Shown here: positions 54,555 through 63,106 of the stretch, one piece after another
How the letters are laid out: each line of letters begins with the position of its first letter
How positions within the stretch are numbered: the first letter of the stretch is position 1
Assembly: GCA_003220535.1 (NCBI GenBank)
Contig: QHSU01000076.1
Span: 1-64,000, forward strand
Length of the DNA: 64,000 nucleotides
DNA from: Candidatus Rokuibacteriota bacterium
GTDB lineage: Bacteria; Methylomirabilota; Methylomirabilia; Rokubacteriales; CSP1-6
Direction of reading: 5' to 3'
The notes under the pieces: generated by a model
What the model was told of the DNA's origin: nothing
What the model saw: only the letters and a program-made list of their open reading frames with translations
Databases searched by the model: none
Position numbers and translations under genes: made by a program

Positions 54555-56969
54555 CTAAAACGGCTGGGGTTGTCGGTGCTGGTCCGCGATGTTCTCGAAT
54601 CGCGCGTACTGGGGAAGGAAGACGACGCGCACCGTTCCCACCGGGCCGTTCCGCTGCTTGCCGATGATGACCTCGGCGATGTTCTTCTCGTCCGGCGGCA
54701 GGTCTTCTTTGTACTGCGACGGCCGGTAGAGGAAGAGGATGACGTCGCTGTCTTGCTCGAGCGCACCCGATTCGCGAAGATCCGAGAGCTGCGGCTTGAA
54801 CTCGCGCGCCTGCCGCGCTTCGACCGCGCGCGAGAGCTGCGAGAGCGCGACCACCGGGACGTTCAGCTCCTTCGCGAGCGCCTTGAGCGAACGCGAGATC
54901 TCGGAGATCTCCTGCTGCCGGCTCTCCATCGCGGCGCGGCCACGCATGAGCTGCAGGTAGTCGATGATGAGCAGGTCGAGCCCGTGCTCGGCCTTCATGC
55001 GGCGCGCCTTGGCGCGCGCCTCGAGAACCGTGAGCCCGGGGCTGTCGTCGATGAAGATCGACGCCTCGGAGAGCCGGCCCGCGGCGGCCGTCAACCGGTG
55101 CCAGTCCGACGAGGTCAGATAGCCCGTGCGCACCGCCTGCGAGTCCACCTTCGCCTCGGAGCACAGCATGCGCTGCACGATCTGCTGGGCCGACATCTCG
55201 AGGCTCAGCACGAGCACGCGCCCGCGCAGCGCGATGCCCACGTGTTGCGCGACGTTCAGCGCGAAGGCCGTGTTGTGGGTGACCACGTAGTCGTCGGTCA
55301 CGTACAGCCGCGACGGATGGGTGACGGCGATGCACTGCGTCTCCGCCGCTCCGACAGGGTCGATGGCGACGAACACGGGTCGCCATTGCCGTCGAGGCGC
55401 CGGGAGGGCCCGGTGACGCTTGGCCGAGAGATGGAAGATCGTCTTGGGCTCGCCGTAGTGGATGTTGCAGACGAAGGCGGGGCGGCCGAGCTTCCGGGTA
55501 CCGCGAGAGTTGTACGTCGTCCGTCGGCTCCGAACCGTGCACCATCCTCCGAGGGAGCGCACGAGATTGGCCACCTGACGGGCCAGTTGCTCGCTCGTCG
55601 AGCAGAACCGCGTGCTCCCCCAGCGCTCGACCCACCCATCCGTATCCATCAAGCCGCGCAAGAGCTCGACGCGCGCGGCGCGCGAGGCGTTCAGATAGAT
55701 GTCCGGGATGAACTTCGTCTCGGCGCGCTTCCCCCAGAGACCGAGGTGTCTCAGCGCGTCCATCAGCCCATTGGTCGTCACGCCGGCGACGCCTCTGCGG
55801 TGCGCTCCCTCAGCCTGGACGATGCGCCAGTCGTAGCCCCCCGCGGCGCGCAGCGCGAATACCGGTGCGGCGCCCTCGAGGATCCGCTCCAGCATCTCGT
55901 TCTGAGCCGTCGAGAATCTGAGTGTGCTTCCCGACAGCGTTCCATCCCCGAGCAGGGCACCGAGCACGTAGGGGTCGACGGGAAGCGTCTCGGAGTGGCC
56001 GAAGTCCCCGGACGGCGCGTCGACCCACAGTCGGTGCTGGTAGCGCTTCGTCCGAAGCATCGTCGCCACGCGGTCGGTGTCGAGCACCCGAGGCTCCGGC
56101 CAGCCGCGATAGTGCACGCGCCAGAGATGCTCGCCGGTGCAGCGGGTCGAGCGACCGTCCGAGAACATCACGCGGTAGACGGGTTTGGACCCCTGGGGGA
56201 AGGTCCCGCTCACGAGCGAGCGCCGCCCGTCGACGGACGCCAGCTCGTCGCCCAGCCGCAGATCGCCCATGCGTGTCCACCCGGTCGTCGTCTTGACCTT
56301 CGCGTCCAGCGGCTGGGCCTTGCCCATACTCGGCCGGCCAGCGATGATGATGAAGTCCGAGGGTTGAAAGCCCGAGGTCTCCAGGTCGAGCTTCTCGAAG
56401 CCGGTCGCGACGCCGGTGACGTGCTCCTTCCGCTCGTAGAGGCGCTCGATGTACTCGAACGTGTTTCTGAGGATCTTGCCGATCGGCAGCGCGCTCCCCT
56501 CGAGGCGCCGCTCGGCGAGACCGAAGATCCGCCGCTCGGCGTCGTCCACCAGGGTCTGCACGTCTTCCTTGGCGTCGAATGCCTGCGCGATGATCTGGGT
56601 GGAGGTCTGGATGAGCTCGCGCAGGACCGCCAGGTCGCGGACGATCGACGTATACGAGCTGAGGTACGCGGAGATGGATCCTTGCTCGACGAGGAGGGCC
56701 AGGGCGGCCTGCCCGCCCACGAACTGGAGCTGGTCGCTGCGGCGGAGCTCCTCGGTCAGCGTCAGCACGTCGACGGGCTCGCCTCGGTCGAACAGCGCGA
56801 GCATCGCCTGGTAGATGGCGCGGTGCGCCTCGGTGTAGAAGTCCGAGGCGCGGAGGACCTCGATCACGCGCGGCAGGGTCTCCCGGCCTTCCAGGAGTAC
56901 CGCGCCCAGCACCGCGCGTTCCGCGTCCAGGTTGTGCGGAGGAATCCTGGACGGGAGCTCGCCGACCAT
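54555..56969 (-). CDS. dnaB: Replicative DNA helicase interrupted by an intein
   Basis: 804 aa precursor. N-terminal domain PPHNLDAERAVLGAVLL, linker, then the RecA-like domain. The sequence GRPSMGK is split from T-AFALN by a 349-residue intein, exactly inside Walker A. The rest carries LFLYRPSQYK-type end motifs and LIIDYLQLM (Walker B). The spliced helicase would be about 455 aa, normal for DnaB. It is the last gene of the rpsF-ssb-rpsR-rplI-dnaB operon. The helicase is inactive unless the intein splices. Confidence 0.95.
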   Translation of the reverse strand: MVGELPSRIPPHNLDAERAVLGAVLLEGRETLPRVIEVLRASDFYTEAHRAIYQAMLALFDRGEPVDVLTLTEELRRSDQLQFVGGQAALALLVEQGSISAYLSSYTSIVRDLAVLRELIQTSTQIIAQAFDAKEDVQTLVDDAERRIFGLAERRLEGSALPIGKILRNTFEYIERLYERKEHVTGVATGFEKLDLETSGFQPSDFIIIAGRPSMGKAQPLDAKVKTTTGWTRMGDLRLGDELASVDGRRSLVSGTFPQGSKPVYRVMFSDGRSTRCTGEHLWRVHYRGWPEPRVLDTDRVATMLRTKRYQHRLWVDAPSGDFGHSETLPVDPYVLGALLGDGTLSGSTLRFSTAQNEMLERILEGAAPVFALRAAGGYDWRIVQAEGAHRRGVAGVTTNGLMDALRHLGLWGKRAETKFIPDIYLNASRAARVELLRGLMDTDGWVERWGSTRFCSTSEQLARQVANLVRSLGGWCTVRSRRTTYNSRGTRKLGRPAFVCNIHYGEPKTIFHLSAKRHRALPAPRRQWRPVFVAIDPVGAAETQCIAVTHPSRLYVTDDYVVTHNTAFALNVAQHVGIALRGRVLVLSLEMSAQQIVQRMLCSEAKVDSQAVRTGYLTSSDWHRLTAAAGRLSEASIFIDDSPGLTVLEARAKARRMKAEHGLDLLIIDYLQLMRGRAAMESRQQEISEISRSLKALAKELNVPVVALSQLSRAVEARQAREFKPQLSDLRESGALEQDSDVILFLYRPSQYKEDLPPDEKNIAEVIIGKQRNGPVGTVRVVFLPQYARFENIADQHRQPQPF
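55272..56318 (-). mobile_element. DnaB intein, class 3 type with LAGLIDADG endonuclease
   Basis: Residues 218-566 of the precursor. It starts with Ala (AQPLDAKVKTTTGW), not Cys or Ser, and ends YVVTHN before Thr+1. It has the class 3 W-C-T triad: Trp in TGEHLWRV (intein W66), Cys in ETQCIAV (C329) and Thr in VVTHN (T347). Block B TxxH is present. Two dodecapeptide motifs (ALLGDGTLSG and LLRGLMDTDGW) indicate a LAGLIDADG homing endonuclease. Known class 3 inteins start the reaction at the block F Cys. Confidence 0.88.
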
Positions 56970-56983
56970 GCAGTCGACGTCCG

Positions 56984-57427
56984 CTATTCGCGGACGACGT
57001 TGACCCGCAGTTGCGCCGTGACGTCCTGGTGCAGCCGCATGGAGACCGAGAATTCCCCGAGCGCCTTGATCGGCTCGTCGAGCGTGATGCGCTTGCGCTC
57101 CATCGGGATGCCGCGCGTGCCGAGGAAGTCCGCGATGTCCTGCGACGTGACCGAGCCAAAGAGCTTACCCTCGTCGGAGGCCTGCCGGCGCTCCTCGTAG
57201 ACGAGCGCCTCGATCTTCGCGCGCAGCGACTCGGCGTCCGCCTTCACACGGTCGGCCTTCGCCTCCTGCTGCTTCTTGATGTGATCGAGGTTCTTCAGAT
57301 TGCCGGCCGTGGCGGACAGCGCGAGCTTCTTGGGGATCAGGAAGTTTCGCGCGTACCCGTCGGAGACCTCGCGGACCTCGCCACGGCGCCCGACCTTCGT
57401 GACGTCGTCCAGCAGAATGATCTTCAT
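56984..57427 (-). CDS. rplI: 50S ribosomal protein L9
   Basis: 147 aa. It starts MKIILLDDVTKVGRRGE with the L9 signature GYARNFLIPK, a long connecting helix (KKQQEAKADRVKADAESLRAK) and the C-terminal rRNA-binding domain (LFGSVTSQDIADFL). It is 8 bases downstream of rpsR. Normal length. Confidence 0.96.
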   Translation of the reverse strand: MKIILLDDVTKVGRRGEVREVSDGYARNFLIPKKLALSATAGNLKNLDHIKKQQEAKADRVKADAESLRAKIEALVYEERRQASDEGKLFGSVTSQDIADFLGTRGIPMERKRITLDEPIKALGEFSVSMRLHQDVTAQLRVNVVRE

Positions 57428-57435
57428 CGCGTCGC

Positions 57436-57687
57436 CTAGTCCGCCGCGAGATAGGGCAGCAGGGCGACGGTGCGCGCCCGCTTGATCGCGTGCGTCAGCT
57501 GTCGCTGGTGCCGCGCGCAACTGCCGGAGATGCGGCGCGGGATGATCTTGCCGCGCTCGCTGACGAAGCTCCTGAGCCGGCGCACGTCCTTGTAATCGAC
57601 GAGATCGACCTTGTCGGCGCAGAACTTGCAGATCTTCCGCCGGCCGAACCGGCGGCGCTTGACGGGCTTCTGAGCTGTCGGCGGAAT
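57436..57687 (-). CDS. rpsR: 30S ribosomal protein S18 with a non-canonical start
   Basis: 83 aa. PVKRRRFGRRKICKFCADK, then VDYKDVRRLRSFVSERGKI, RISGSCARHQRQLTHAIKRA and LLPYLAAD are unmistakable S18, including CxxC and the third Cys (Zn-type). No ATG, GTG, TTG or CTG occurs in frame between the ssb TAG, which is in the same frame, and the conserved body. The best candidate is ATT at 57687: GGAAGGAG lies 6 nt upstream and it gives the usual (M)PP- start. Either an AUU start or a sequencing error. Confidence 0.85.
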   Translation of the reverse strand: MPPTAQKPVKRRRFGRRKICKFCADKVDLVDYKDVRRLRSFVSERGKIIPRRISGSCARHQRQLTHAIKRARTVALLPYLAAD

Positions 57688-57732
57688 GGCTCGCTCCTTC
57701 CTCTCTTCGTCTGTCCCGGAACGTCTTGGACC

Positions 57733-58149
57733 CTAGAACGGGACGTCGTCGTTGCCGGAGCCGGCGTCGTCCGCGAAGGGCTCGGCTGCCGCCGGCACGG
57801 TCGCCGGCGCGGCGGCTCGGGCACGTCCCATGAACTGGACGCGCTCGGCCACGACCTCGATGACGGTGCGCTTGCCGCCGTCCTTGGCTTCCCACTCGCG
57901 CGTCTGCAGCCGTCCCTCGACGAGGATGGGACTGCCCTTGTCGAGATATTCGCCGCAACTCTCCGCCTGCTTTCCCCACACCACGACGGTGAGGAAGCAG
58001 GTCTCTTCTCGCTTTTCGCCCCCTTGCGTCGTGTAGTTGCGATTGACGGCCAGCCGCAAGTCAGCGACGGCCGTTCCGCTGGGGGTGTAGCGAAGCTCCG
58101 GGGGCTTGGTCAGATTGCCGATCAGGAACACCCTGTTGAGGCTCGCCAT
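57733..58149 (-). CDS. ssb: Single-stranded DNA-binding protein
   Basis: 138 aa. The OB fold has LNRVFLIGNLTKPPELRYTP, FLTVVVWGKQAESCGEYL and KGSPILVEGRLQTREWE. The C-terminal acidic tip is DDVPF, which recruits replication proteins. The ATG at 58149 overlaps the rpsF TGA by one base. Confidence 0.96.
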   Translation of the reverse strand: MASLNRVFLIGNLTKPPELRYTPSGTAVADLRLAVNRNYTTQGGEKREETCFLTVVVWGKQAESCGEYLDKGSPILVEGRLQTREWEAKDGGKRTVIEVVAERVQFMGRARAAAPATVPAAAEPFADDAGSGNDDVPF

Positions 58150-58487
58150 CAACTGACCTCCTCGAGCACGTCCTGAGTTTTCGCCGGCCGAGCCTTCTTG
58201 CGGATCGGAACCCGTGTGCTGACGAAACGTAGCACGTTCTCGTTGAGGCGCACCTGTCGCTCGAATTCCTTCACCATGGAGGGCTCGGCAGAAACCTCGA
58301 GCACCGCGTACGTGCCTTCGCGCTGCTTCTTGATGTCGTACGCGAGCCGGCGCTTTCCCCAGTTGTCGACTTTGGTGACCTCGGCGCCGAGCGTTTTGAG
58401 TTGCTCGCCGAGCTGTTCGAGCAGGGCGGCGACTTCTTCATCGGTCGGACGCGGATCGACGATCACGAGGACTTCGTACGGTCGCAG
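58149..58487 (-). CDS. rpsF: 30S ribosomal protein S6 with a CTG start
   Basis: 112 aa. The S6 N-terminus is normally M-R-x-Y-E. Here the frame reads (L)RPYEVLVIVDPRPTDEEV with CTG at 58487, directly after TGA-ACA. A perfect anti-16S site, AAAGGAGGTGA (58505-58495), ends 7 nt upstream of the CTG. The GTG at 58466 would delete the first beta strand. RRLAYDIKKQREGTYAVLEV is the family core. First gene of the operon. Confidence 0.9.
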   Translation of the reverse strand: MRPYEVLVIVDPRPTDEEVAALLEQLGEQLKTLGAEVTKVDNWGKRRLAYDIKKQREGTYAVLEVSAEPSMVKEFERQVRLNENVLRFVSTRVPIRKKARPAKTQDVLEEVS

Positions 58488-58531
58488 TGTTCACTCACCT
58501 CCTTTTTGGACCGAGTTGAGCGCCTAACCGT

Positions 58532-58561
58532 ATCAAACATCCAACCACGGTGCAAGGTCAA
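58532..58561 (-). promoter_or_regulatory. Probable promoter of the rpsF operon
   Basis: On the minus strand TTGACC (58561-58556), an 18-nt spacer and TTTGAT (58537-58532) lie about 45 bases upstream of the rpsF CTG. The region is less GC-rich than its surroundings. Confidence 0.5.
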
Positions 58562-58632
58562 CGCCGACAAAAAGATACGGCCCGAGCCGCTCTGGACGAA
58601 ACGTCCACGCGGCCCGGGCCGCCCGTCGGAAG

Positions 58633-58649
58633 GGGGGGCGAAGCCCCCC
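58633..58649 (-). terminator. G/C hairpin directly after groL
   Basis: GGGGGGC-GAA-GCCCCCC, 7 bp perfect, begins 5 bases past the groL stop (minus strand). No U-tract follows, so termination is uncertain. It resembles the G/C hairpins at 44984 and 45066 and may belong to the same class of element. Confidence 0.4.
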
Positions 58650-58653
58650 GAGA

Positions 58654-60276
<1,623 letters not shown>

Positions 60277-60291
60277 GGATCGCGTTCCTCC

Positions 60292-60579
60292 TTACTCGAG
60301 AATGGCGAGGACGTCTTCCTCGCGCAGGATGAGGTATTCCTTGTCGTCGATCTTCACCTCGGAGCCCGAGTACTTCCCGAACAGGATCTTGTCGCCGGCC
60401 TTCACGTCGAGGGGGATCTTCTTGCCGTCGTCGCCGACCTTGCCATTGCCGACGGCGATCACCTTGCCCTCTTGCGGCTTCTCCTTCGCCGTGTCCGGGA
60501 TGATGATCCCGCCCCGGCGGACCTCCTGCTCCTCGAGCCGCTCGACGAGGATGCGGTCATGCAGCGGACGAATCTTCAT
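60292..60579 (-). CDS. groS: Co-chaperonin GroES
   Basis: 95 aa from the ATG at 60579 (MKIRPLHDRILVERLEEQE). The mobile loop RRGGIIIPDTAKEKPQ and the C-terminal EYLILREEDVLAILE are standard. First gene of the groSL operon under CIRCE control. Confidence 0.96.
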   Translation of the reverse strand: MKIRPLHDRILVERLEEQEVRRGGIIIPDTAKEKPQEGKVIAVGNGKVGDDGKKIPLDVKAGDKILFGKYSGSEVKIDDKEYLILREEDVLAILE

Positions 60580-60667
60580 GGTGTCTCTGCCTCCCTCGTG
60601 CTTTGTTGGTGTTGCGCCGATCTTCTGCTTGGCGGTGGGCTTGACCATCCCAACCCCGGATCACCTG

Positions 60668-60694
60668 TCAGCACTCAGAACCGTCGAGTGCTAA
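60668..60694 (-). promoter_or_regulatory. CIRCE operator of groSL
   Basis: TTAGCACTC-N9-GAGTGCTGA reads on the minus strand, one mismatch from the perfect 9-N9-9 inverted repeat. It is the HrcA-binding site, implying heat-shock control by HrcA (gene not in window). Confidence 0.92.
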
Positions 60695-60721
60695 TATAGC
60701 GGCGCTGTCATGCCGGAGCAA
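60693..60721 (-). promoter_or_regulatory. groSL promoter
   Basis: TTGCTC (60721-60716), a 17-nt spacer and TATATT (60698-60693) on the minus strand. The -10 box touches the CIRCE element, the usual arrangement for HrcA repression. The -35 overlaps the leader of the divergent dehydrogenase gene. Confidence 0.65.
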
Positions 60722-60736
60722 GAGGGAAAATCCGGA

Positions 60737-61705
60737 ATGAACATGATGTCAAAAAGCCTTTTAGTTTCAAACGTTTTGCCCGACGAGGCCCTGCGCCTCA
60801 TCCCACGAGAGATTTCCGTCGACTACAACGGCACCCAGACTGCGCTCCCCAAGACCGAGCTGATGGCGCGTCTCCGGGGCAAGGACGGCCTCATCTGCCA
60901 CATCATCAGCGCGATCGACGACGAGGTCCTCGCGGCGGCGCCCACCGTGAAAGTGATCGCCAATGTCGCGGTCGGCTACAACAACATCGACATCGCGGCG
61001 GCTCGCCGCCGCGGCGTGGTCGTCACCAATACACCGGACGTCCTTACCGAGACGACGGCGGATTTCGCGTGGACCCTCCTGATGGCCACCGCCCGGCGCG
61101 TCGTGGAGGCCGACCGCTTCACACGCTCGGGCCAGTGGCACCGCTGGCAGTGGGACCTCCTCTGGGGCGCGGACGTCTACGGCAAGACCCTCGGAATCAT
61201 GGGGTTCGGGCGAATCGGGCGCGCCGTGGCTCGGCGCGCGCTCGGCTTCAACATGCGTGTCGTCTACCAGGACGCCGTCGCGGCGGACGCCGCCGTCGAA
61301 CGCGAGCTGCGCGCGTCCCGCATGGATCTGGAGGGTGTGCTCCGCGAGGCCGACTTCGTCAGCCTCCACACTCCGCTGCTGCCGGAGACCCGTCACCTCA
61401 TGAACGAGCGCAGCCTGCGTCTCATGAAGAAATCGGCGATCCTCGTGAACGCCGCGCGCGGGCCGGTCGTCGACGAAGCCGCGCTCGTCCGGGCCCTCGA
61501 GGAGGGCTGGATCGCCGGGGCGGGGCTCGACGTCTTCGAAGAGGAGCCGACGATCCATCCCGGCCTCCTCCCCATGACGAACGTCGTGCTGGCGCCGCAC
61601 ATCGCGAGCGCCTCCTTCGACACGCGCCTGGCCATGGCGACGCTCGCCGTTCGCAACTGCCTCGCCGTCCTCGAGGGCAAGCCTCCGCTGACCCCGGTCC
61701 CGTGA
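60737..61705 (+). CDS. D-2-hydroxyacid dehydrogenase (glyoxylate/hydroxypyruvate reductase-like)
   Basis: 322 aa. The NAD(P)-binding loop is GIMGFGRIGRAVARRAL. The catalytic Arg/Glu/His set lies in ILVNAARGPVVDE, GLDVFEEEP and LAPHIASAS. VIANVAVGYNNIDIAAARRRG is the substrate-loop region. I prefer the ATG at 60737 (GAGGG about 10 nt upstream); ATG 60710 overlaps the groSL promoter. It reduces a 2-keto acid; the exact substrate is unknown. Confidence 0.88.
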   Translation: MNMMSKSLLVSNVLPDEALRLIPREISVDYNGTQTALPKTELMARLRGKDGLICHIISAIDDEVLAAAPTVKVIANVAVGYNNIDIAAARRRGVVVTNTPDVLTETTADFAWTLLMATARRVVEADRFTRSGQWHRWQWDLLWGADVYGKTLGIMGFGRIGRAVARRALGFNMRVVYQDAVAADAAVERELRASRMDLEGVLREADFVSLHTPLLPETRHLMNERSLRLMKKSAILVNAARGPVVDEAALVRALEEGWIAGAGLDVFEEEPTIHPGLLPMTNVVLAPHIASASFDTRLAMATLAVRNCLAVLEGKPPLTPVP

Positions 61706-61728
61706 CGGTAGCCTGAGAGGCCGGACCG

Positions 61729-61857
61729 ATGGCGCTCGTCCATCTCGAGCACGTCACGAAGCGCTTCGGCGCCGACCGACGGCCGGCGACCGATCGGCTG
61801 TCCTTCACCCTCGAGAGTGGGCGGATCCTCGCCCTGCTCGGGCCCTCGGGGTGTGGA
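61729..61857 (+). pseudogene. ABC transporter ATPase, truncated at Walker A
   Basis: 43 codons of a normal ABC ATPase N-terminus: MALVHLEHVTKRFGADRRPA, then LSFTLESGRILALLGPSGCG. Identity stops exactly after GPSGCG, before the essential KST of Walker A, and unrelated sequence follows. The 3' end abuts the convergent mrfB-like gene, so a deletion joined the two. It cannot bind ATP. Confidence 0.8.
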
Positions 61858-61897
61858 CTTCCCGATCTCGTCCGGCGATGGACGAACCATCGCGGCG

Positions 61898-63100
61898 TCA
61901 GCTGCGCGCCAGGAGTCGCCGATCGAGCCGGGCGCGTCGGTAAGCGAATGCCTCCTGCACGCGCGAGGACACCCCGGCCCCCTCGGCGAGGCCGAGCGCG
62001 GCCTCGACGATCGTGCGCGCCGTCACGAAGTCGTGCCGATGGTGCTCATGAAACTTGGCGAGCTCCTCCCACGGGCGCGGATCGAACCCCGCGTCGCGCG
62101 CGGCCGCCTCCCAGAGCGAGCGCGCGGCGTCCCATCGGGCGAGGCGCTTTTCCCACCGCGCCAGACGCAGGCGCACCGCCTGGGCCGGCGCGCCTCCGAA
62201 CCCGGCCGCGAGCGCCGCCCGGTAACACGCGAGAGCGCGCTCGACGTCCACCAGCTCCCAGAGCCGTCCGAGGCCACCGAGCTCCGGGGCGGTCAGCGAC
62301 CCCTGGGCGGCCAGCGCTCCCCCGAACCAGCCGAGCAGCCCCACCAGCGAGAGGATGTCGTCGCGATTGTGGGCCAGCACGCGGCCCAGCGGCCCGGCCC
62401 GGCGCGAGCGCAGAAAATCGAAGTAGAGCGCCGGGATCAGGGCGCCGGGGATGTCGTCGTCACGCGCGACGCCGATCACTTCGCGCTCGAGCGTCGCGAG
62501 GCGGCAATCGGCGAAGCGCGACGTCCACACGCGCCGAGACGGGCGCAACAGGTCGAGGTGCGGCAGCGTGGCCGGCCAGCGCCGGCGCGCCATGATGAAG
62601 CGCGTCTCGAGCAGCGGCAGGTCGAAGCTCGCACCGTTGAAGGTCACCAGACCGCTGGCCCGTTCGAGGAGCGGCCACAACGCCGCCAGCAGCGCCGGCT
62701 CGTCGTCGAAGTCGCGCATGAAGTGCTGCACGAGAACGAGGCGGTCGTCCTCGAGCCAGGCGGCGCCGACCAGAAACGCGTAGGTGCCGGTTCCGCCGGC
62801 TAGCCCGGTCGTCTCGGCATCGAGGAAGAGGAGCCGCCGCGCATCAGCGACGGGGGTCTCCACGCGCGCCACCGCGCTCAGGAGATCGAGCGGCGCCTCG
62901 AGCGCGGCGCCGAGCGCCTGGCGGCCGTGCCGGTACGAGAGCGGGAACTCGCGACGCACCACCAGCAGCGACCCGGCGCCGGTGTCGACGAGCTCACCGC
63001 CCAGCACGTCCTCGATCGGAGTGGCGGCGGGGCGCTTGGGGCGTCGGCTCTCGATGCGCCGGATGACGCGACGGAGATCGTCGAGCGAGTGGGCGGTCAC
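61898..63100 (-). CDS. RNase H-fold exonuclease, MrfB (YprB)-like
   Basis: 400 aa. The DnaQ-like exonuclease domain is in the N-terminal half: LLFLDAETTGLAGGTGTYAF (ExoI with DxE), LVTFNGASFDLPLLETRF (ExoII) and AHNRDDILSLVGLLG (ExoIII with Asp). The C-terminal third has helical TPR-like repeats. YprB/MrfB acts with the helicase MrfA in UvrABC-independent repair of mitomycin lesions in Bacillus. Here the mrfA-like gene lies 6 bases upstream, so the pair is preserved. Confidence 0.85.
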   Translation of the reverse strand: MTAHSLDDLRRVIRRIESRRPKRPAATPIEDVLGGELVDTGAGSLLVVRREFPLSYRHGRQALGAALEAPLDLLSAVARVETPVADARRLLFLDAETTGLAGGTGTYAFLVGAAWLEDDRLVLVQHFMRDFDDEPALLAALWPLLERASGLVTFNGASFDLPLLETRFIMARRRWPATLPHLDLLRPSRRVWTSRFADCRLATLEREVIGVARDDDIPGALIPALYFDFLRSRRAGPLGRVLAHNRDDILSLVGLLGWFGGALAAQGSLTAPELGGLGRLWELVDVERALACYRAALAAGFGGAPAQAVRLRLARWEKRLARWDAARSLWEAAARDAGFDPRPWEELAKFHEHHRHDFVTARTIVEAALGLAEGAGVSSRVQEAFAYRRARLDRRLLARS

Positions 63101-63106
63101 GCGACG

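Noticed and set aside
52564..55635. A 1023-codon minus-strand frame
   Set aside because: It overlaps dnaB and the permease in another frame and shows only Arg/Ala-rich low-complexity translation.
52701..57200. A 1499-codon plus-strand frame spanning the permease and dnaB
   Set aside because: It is the antisense of KimA-like, dnaB and rplI genes. High GC gives long open antisense frames; composition is charged and motif-free.
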